From: Tubiluchus corallicola
Lineage: Eukaryota > Priapulida > Priapulimorpha > Priapulimorphida > Tubiluchidae
DNA length: 22,500 bases
Assembly: GCA_030141605.1 (NCBI GenBank)
Contig: JAQGDQ010000661.1
Location: 1-22,500 of the forward strand
Reading direction: 5' to 3'
Shown: piece by piece, positions 18,014-22,500 of the stretch
Layout of the letters: each line of letters opens with the position of its first letter
How positions within the stretch are numbered: position 1 is the stretch's first letter
The notes under the pieces: generated by a model
The model's database searches: none
Told to the model about the DNA's origin: nothing
Seen by the model: only the letters and a program-made list of their open reading frames with translations
Program-made: the position numbers and the translations under genes

Positions 18014-19045
18014 CCTAATCAAAATAATAAAATATCACAGAAAGTTTTCAAAAAAGTTATATTTGAAAAAAAATTTTAGCAAAAAAATTTAATAATCAGA
18101 AAATATTTGCCATCTGAGGGTTGCGCCCCAAGTTTGAGGGGTCCTATGATGTAGCCTATAACAGCCCAGAGGCAAATCTGGTCCTGTTCATAATCCATGT
18201 TATCAGATAAGCCTGTTGTTTATCAATGGCTTCTCATCGTCAATGGCTTCTCACTGTGAAAATGAAATCCACCCGGTGAAAATTTCACGAAAGTGGATAC
18301 GCCATCTTTTGAAAGTGAAAGTCAACTTCTAATGAATTTCATTATTTCGTGAAAATTACCTGCTTGAGAAGAAGCCAAAGAAGCCATGCTAACAAAGATT
18401 TGAATTTCAATCTCAGGAACTCGGTACCCGAGCGAGATAAGGTAAAATGGTACCACAAGTTTGAAAACGCCAACCGGAAATGGTAAATTTAACCTTTAGT
18501 TACCGCTGGATTTAATTTCCTTTCTCTAATTTCGCCTTGTTATTAACGTTTCCGGTTCCGGTACCGTTACAACCGACGAAAAAAACTTAACGAAATGAAT
18601 TGAAAGTACGGACATAATTACGCGTCTCACCGGGGTTCGAACTCTGATCTTTTGAAGCTGAGATTCATGCTATTGCTGTGTACATTGTTAATGCGTGGGA
18701 CGGAACGAAAGGTTAAAGAAAACAAACGTTCGTGTGCAAAAAAGCAAGAAAATTTAGCTAAGTAGAAAATTTTCAGAATCTAATTACGTTTCCGCCGGCG
18801 GGAATTTACTTGCAATTTTCCTCACAATCACGTCACGTGACAAAACATAAGAGCATGCAAATCTGTTTGAATTCAGCGCAGTTAATATTAAGCTGTAAGC
18901 TTTGCTTCTGCACTTGCTGAAATGATAATAAACCATGGATTGTACCTCTTGCAGGTACCAACTCATTAACTAACTGAACAAACGTTTGAACAATCACAGT
19001 TATTAACCTTGTTTGCACAGAATGGATTAGAAAGTGACCTAAGTA
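18014..19045. other. No gene recognised; contains a single 63-bp repeat relative
   Basis: 18127-18190 is a diverged copy of the intron-1 63-bp unit (caagtttgagggg, gtagcctataacagccc, ctggtcctgtt). 18630-18655 has a tRNA B-box-like ggttcgaac but no cloverleaf. The rest is AT-rich. Confidence 0.5.
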
Positions 19046-19463
19046 AAAGGAAGACAGGATGATTTTCCGTCACTACCCCATTTTCAAATCCGATAAAAGT
19101 ATACATTTTAACACAATTAATACTGCAAAAGCGTTTCTGATAATTAAATAATAGATTAAAAGCTTAATTAACGGCTGGCGAGCCCAACTATTGATAACGT
19201 CACAAACTAACACAATTTTTAACAGCAAAAATATTCCACTAGCGTGTTGCACGTGTTTGTGAAAGAGAAAATTGAAGTACAGTGCTACTGTGAGATATTC
19301 AGTGTGTTGTACTAAAACTAGACAAGTTTTAAAATAAAAATTCAAATTTGAAATTTACCACTGTGCTCCCGCATGAGCTGTCGAACGTGTGCAGTGCGTC
19401 ACAAACGAACACTTCTGAACTGAGACGTACAACACCGTGTTTTTTTGCGCAATACGTCTCTGA
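19046..19463 (-). repeat. ~420-bp dispersed repeat, copy 2 (inverted relative to copy 1)
   Basis: The minus strand aligns end to end with 13446-13866. Blocks shared on this strand are gcgagcccaactattgat, agcgtgttgcacgtgtttg and gaagtacagtg. A minus-strand open frame (19345-19073) is not kept in copy 1, so it is not a gene. Confidence 0.85.
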
Positions 19464-19595
19464 AGTGCGCTAGTGCTCGTCTGACTGACTGACTGGCCGA
19501 CCAACCAACCAACCAAACATTCAAGTAGCTAACTAATTAACTAACTAATATCCAACCTGATTTCTAGGGCAGTTAAAGTGGGAAACTCCGTAATT
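19464..19595. repeat. Simple tetranucleotide-like patch
   Basis: gactgactgactggccgacc, aaccaaccaacc and taactaattaactaacta: decayed 4-bp simple repeats. Confidence 0.6.
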
Positions 19596-20692
19596 TTGAT
19601 TTAATTTAATATTTTATTTCAAACTTTACAAAGTTCATATACACATCACAAATTAATACAAATAATACAATAAATCATGACACACAACAATAACACAAAT
19701 AACAATTAACGATATAACAAACTACGCCAATGACGTCTAATTACAGAAGAAAAGTTTGCATCACTGTTTAAAATGTTCTTGCATATAAAATTTTCACTCT
19801 TATTCAGCCTGACGTGTAAACTGTATGCACATTTTCTGTGAATCACATCAAAATAAATAATATTAAGTCTAGTAGAAATATATCTAGAGCTCGTATCATA
19901 TGAAAAGTTAAACAGCTTCCGTGTTGATACATTATATGCAACCTTGAGTTTGCTAAGATTGTAAGAATAAAAATGTCTCCAAGTGGACATACAATAAAAA
20001 GTAGTGCAGTAAGCATTAAACAATTGTCTCTTCACGTTAACTGAACAGTGAGTAAATTTCATGAGTAATTTATTTGCTCTGCCATAGTAAATTGAACATT
20101 GTCGTAATATATATAAATCATCTCTATTGTCATCTGATAAAATATGACCCAGATATTTTTCTTTTTTTACTAGGTACAAAACTTTTACACTGCAAAACAA
20201 CAGACGCAAAAGTAAACTGCTGCATGTGGGCGGAGCGAAACGTGACAAGTTGAGTCTTGCTCACATTTACAAGGATATCATATTCTTCAGCAAATTTATC
20301 AAAAATATCTAGCAGTCTCTGCAAAGCCGTCGAGGTTGTTGCTAAAAGACATATGTCATCAGCGTACATCAAGTGATTAATGCAGGCTTCGGCAATATGA
20401 CAACCCACACCAGAGTTAGTAAGTGCAGCACTAAGATTTTTAAAATAGAAGTTAAATAACAGTGGAGACATTTTTCCACCTTGACGAATTCCGTTACCTA
20501 CTGCAAAACTATCAGAGTTAAATTTACCCCATCTAACCAACATACGTTGTTCCGTATAATGAAAAAGCAAAAGTCTAATTACTACATTTGGTAGGTTAGT
20601 ATTGACAAGGTTTAGGAAGAGTTTGAGATATTTTACTCTATCGAACGCTTTTGATGCGTAAATAAACAGAATATGACAACCCACACCAGAGC
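19596..20692 (-). pseudogene. LINE reverse transcriptase, 5'-truncated and frameshifted, with 3' tail
   Basis: Read from 20692 downward on the minus strand: IYASKAFDRVKY (RT palm block with the first catalytic Asp), NGIRQGGKMSPLLFNFY, then NHLMYADDICLL (YADD catalytic pair), then VSKTQL. After a run of A (plus coordinates 20157-20168) the frame shifts and continues as EKYLGHILSDDNRDDLYILR and a C-terminal part ending at 19706. Blocks and order are those of animal non-LTR RTs of the Jockey/CR1-like group; I cannot fix the clade. The 5' part (endonuclease, RT fingers) is missing. The 3' tail has AATAAA on the minus strand (about 19610). The element is inactive. Confidence 0.85.
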
Positions 20693-20724
20693 TTACATAA
20701 CGGAAGCATCTTAGATGACGAGTA

Positions 20725-20939
<215 letters not shown>

Positions 20940-21189
20940 CACAATGCTGATCATTGTAACTTAACGCCTAGAATTGTGAATTGCAAAACAACACAGGTCG
21001 TCGACTCGACCAGAACCATCAAAACGACACTTCGAATTACTAGAAAAACATTCAACGAGGGAAAGAAAGATTAGTTTTACTGGAAGCCGAAAATGCCTGA
21101 AGCCAGAAATCCTTGCACAATAAAAGGAATTTATAAGAAGCCAGTTTAACAAACTGCGAATTCGGTAGACAAGAAACGCAATCATTTAA
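20940..21189. other. No gene recognised
   Basis: Open frames on both strands here are short or extend from the microsatellite; no family motif is seen. Confidence 0.4.
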
Positions 21190-21733
21190 AAACGAAATAT
21201 GAATTTATTCCACAGCAACTCAGACATACATACAAGTTGGTATTACAATGAAAAAAAAAGTAAATAAACTATGCGAGTTACTGTGAGGAGGAGGAAGGAG
21301 CATTGAGCTTTCGAGTCCTCCTCCAGATAAGTGAAACAATTGACAATTAACATTACATTTTCATCAGTTATAACGTACATTAGAACAATATAAGTTTTGT
21401 TAGTAACTTAAGATCAGGATGAGTAAAATTGTGAGTTAATTATACCGTTGTAGTAGGTAATTCTTTGATGCTTTTTTAAATTGATAAAGATTAAGAGTTT
21501 TCATTTCACGCGGAATTGATGACCATATTTTAATTGCATTATATTTTGATGACTGTTTCATTATATTTGTTTTTGGAAGGGGGAGTACATAGTTTTCGAC
21601 TGAATATCTTGTGTAATGATCATGTTGATTTGAAACTGGACTAAAGTATGACTGAAAAGCTGGTGGAAGTAGTGAATTATGATAGTGATACATGAAATGA
21701 AGACAATACATGTCATACTGTTTGGGCTTTCAA
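21190..21733 (-). pseudogene. Second LINE: C-terminal end of ORF2 plus 3' UTR, 5'-truncated
   Basis: The minus strand from about 21733 down to 21436 encodes a block typical of CR1/Jockey-like ORF2 ends: HYTRYS..NYVLPLPKTN...YNAIKIWSSIPREMK...FKKASKNYLLQRYN, then a stop. A TGA lies in frame just upstream (about 21735), consistent with 5' truncation at insertion. The 3' UTR (21435-21195) has a hairpin-capable gaggagga...tcctcctc pair (plus-strand 21281-21330) and AATAAA near the end (minus strand, about 21200). It is a different family from the 19.6-20.7 kb element. Confidence 0.75.
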
Positions 21734-22382
21734 AACCAAATTTGAAGCTAGATTACATTTTGCTCTTCTTCCCTCTTTATTTACCAAAACATATCATTCT
21801 ATCTAAACAAAACCGTAAACAAATGACAAAAAATAAATAACACTAGCCAAAAGTCAATTTTACATAATTCAGAGTTTCACACTGCACCGTCGCATTAATC
21901 AATAAATAGCTGTTATCTAATAGTAAATTTAAATTTTATAAAGTAATTAGAGGATATACATACGTTTTTTAGCCCCAAATCATAAGCAATTGCAACAGAT
22001 AACGACAATATTTAATCAACCCACCATGACACGTCCTCACTTCACAGTAGGCCTCTGACCCAGATCAAATTGATCACGTGTCCAGGCCAAAAAATCACCA
22101 CAAGGTGGCCAAAGCCAACAACAAGCGAAGGCCGCAAAGCACGCCAATGCCAGATTTCCAGTACACATATATTTCTTTCACTTTAAGAGTTTTAACAGAC
22201 AAGTAAATGATATTTGTGGGATGGTCATAAAACGATGGTTTAAAAATGAAATTCAACGTTTTATTACATCAAATGTTACGTCGATAATTCTCTTTCCTTC
22301 TTAATTTAATTTTGTTTTACGATTACGCATCCGGTTTTATTCGCATTCGATTCACGTTAAAAGCGTAATAGTTTGAATGAGA
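21734..22382. other. No gene recognised
   Basis: AT-rich sequence with a slightly GC-richer patch at 22020-22155; no coding signal. Confidence 0.4.
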
Positions 22383-22500
22383 TTACTATACTGGACTTGG
22401 TCCACTATACTGGACTTGGTTTACTATACTGGACTTGGTTCACGATACTGGACTTGGTCCACTATACTGGACTTGGTTTACTATACTGGACTTGGTTCAC
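22383..22500. repeat. 19-bp minisatellite running off the window end
   Basis: The unit ccactatactggacttggt (variants ttactata, tcacgata) occurs about six times and continues at the last base. Confidence 0.95.

Noticed and set aside
18600-18660. tRNA gene suggested by ggttcgaac
   Set aside because: No box A at the right distance, no acceptor stem or cloverleaf on either strand; at most a decayed SINE piece.

Overview
The window looks like repeat-rich, AT-rich nuclear DNA from an invertebrate animal, probably marine. The evidence is an intron-containing gene with GT-AG splice sites, animal-type (LINE) non-LTR retrotransposon fragments, a 5S-rRNA-derived SINE, a hAT-like MITE, and many micro- and minisatellites. 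I cannot name the phylum from the sequence alone.

One host gene is recognisable, on the + strand. Five exons (816-1033, 2372-2757, 4691-4800, 5718-5923, 6620-7259) join in phase to give the last 519 residues of a protein with two tandem pentraxin/LamG-like (concanavalin-fold) domains. After them come a dibasic LRKRR site and a hydrophobic C-terminus that looks like a GPI-attachment signal. The first half of domain 1 and the N-terminus lie upstream of the window or were not recognised. The two domains have a phase-2 intron at the same place and a phase-0 intron before the same ISxWxR motif, so they probably arose by domain duplication.

Each intron and the 3' UTR of this gene carries its own tandem repeat or mobile element: an 11 x 63-bp array (intron 1), a 28 x 63-bp array (intron 2), a hAT-like MITE (intron 3), a 33-bp array plus an inverted copy (intron 4), and 22-bp and 46-bp arrays (3' UTR). 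The most unusual feature is the 28 x 63-bp array. Its unit is the intron/exon boundary itself: every unit carries a branch/pyrimidine/CAG acceptor and the first 26 nt of the next exon. Only the last unit runs into the real exon.

From about 8.7 kb onward I see no convincing host gene. That part holds LINE remnants (RT fragments at 11560 and 13940; a frameshifted RT at 19.7-20.7 kb; a second LINE C-terminus at 21.4-21.7 kb), a 5S-derived SINE at 14042 with a truncated relative at 12009, a ~420-bp dispersed repeat in inverted copies (13446 and 19046), and a 124-bp tandem repeat (14.3-14.8 kb) with an inverted relative at 10.37 kb. It also holds a 161-bp poly-A tract, a ~450-bp TG microsatellite, a CA/GCAC microsatellite, a 13/14-bp array at 17.2-18.0 kb, and a 19-bp array running off the right end.

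Single diverged copies of two of the gene's minisatellite units occur far away (63-bp unit at 18127; 46-bp unit at 12960). This suggests that the arrays grew from pieces of dispersed repeats.
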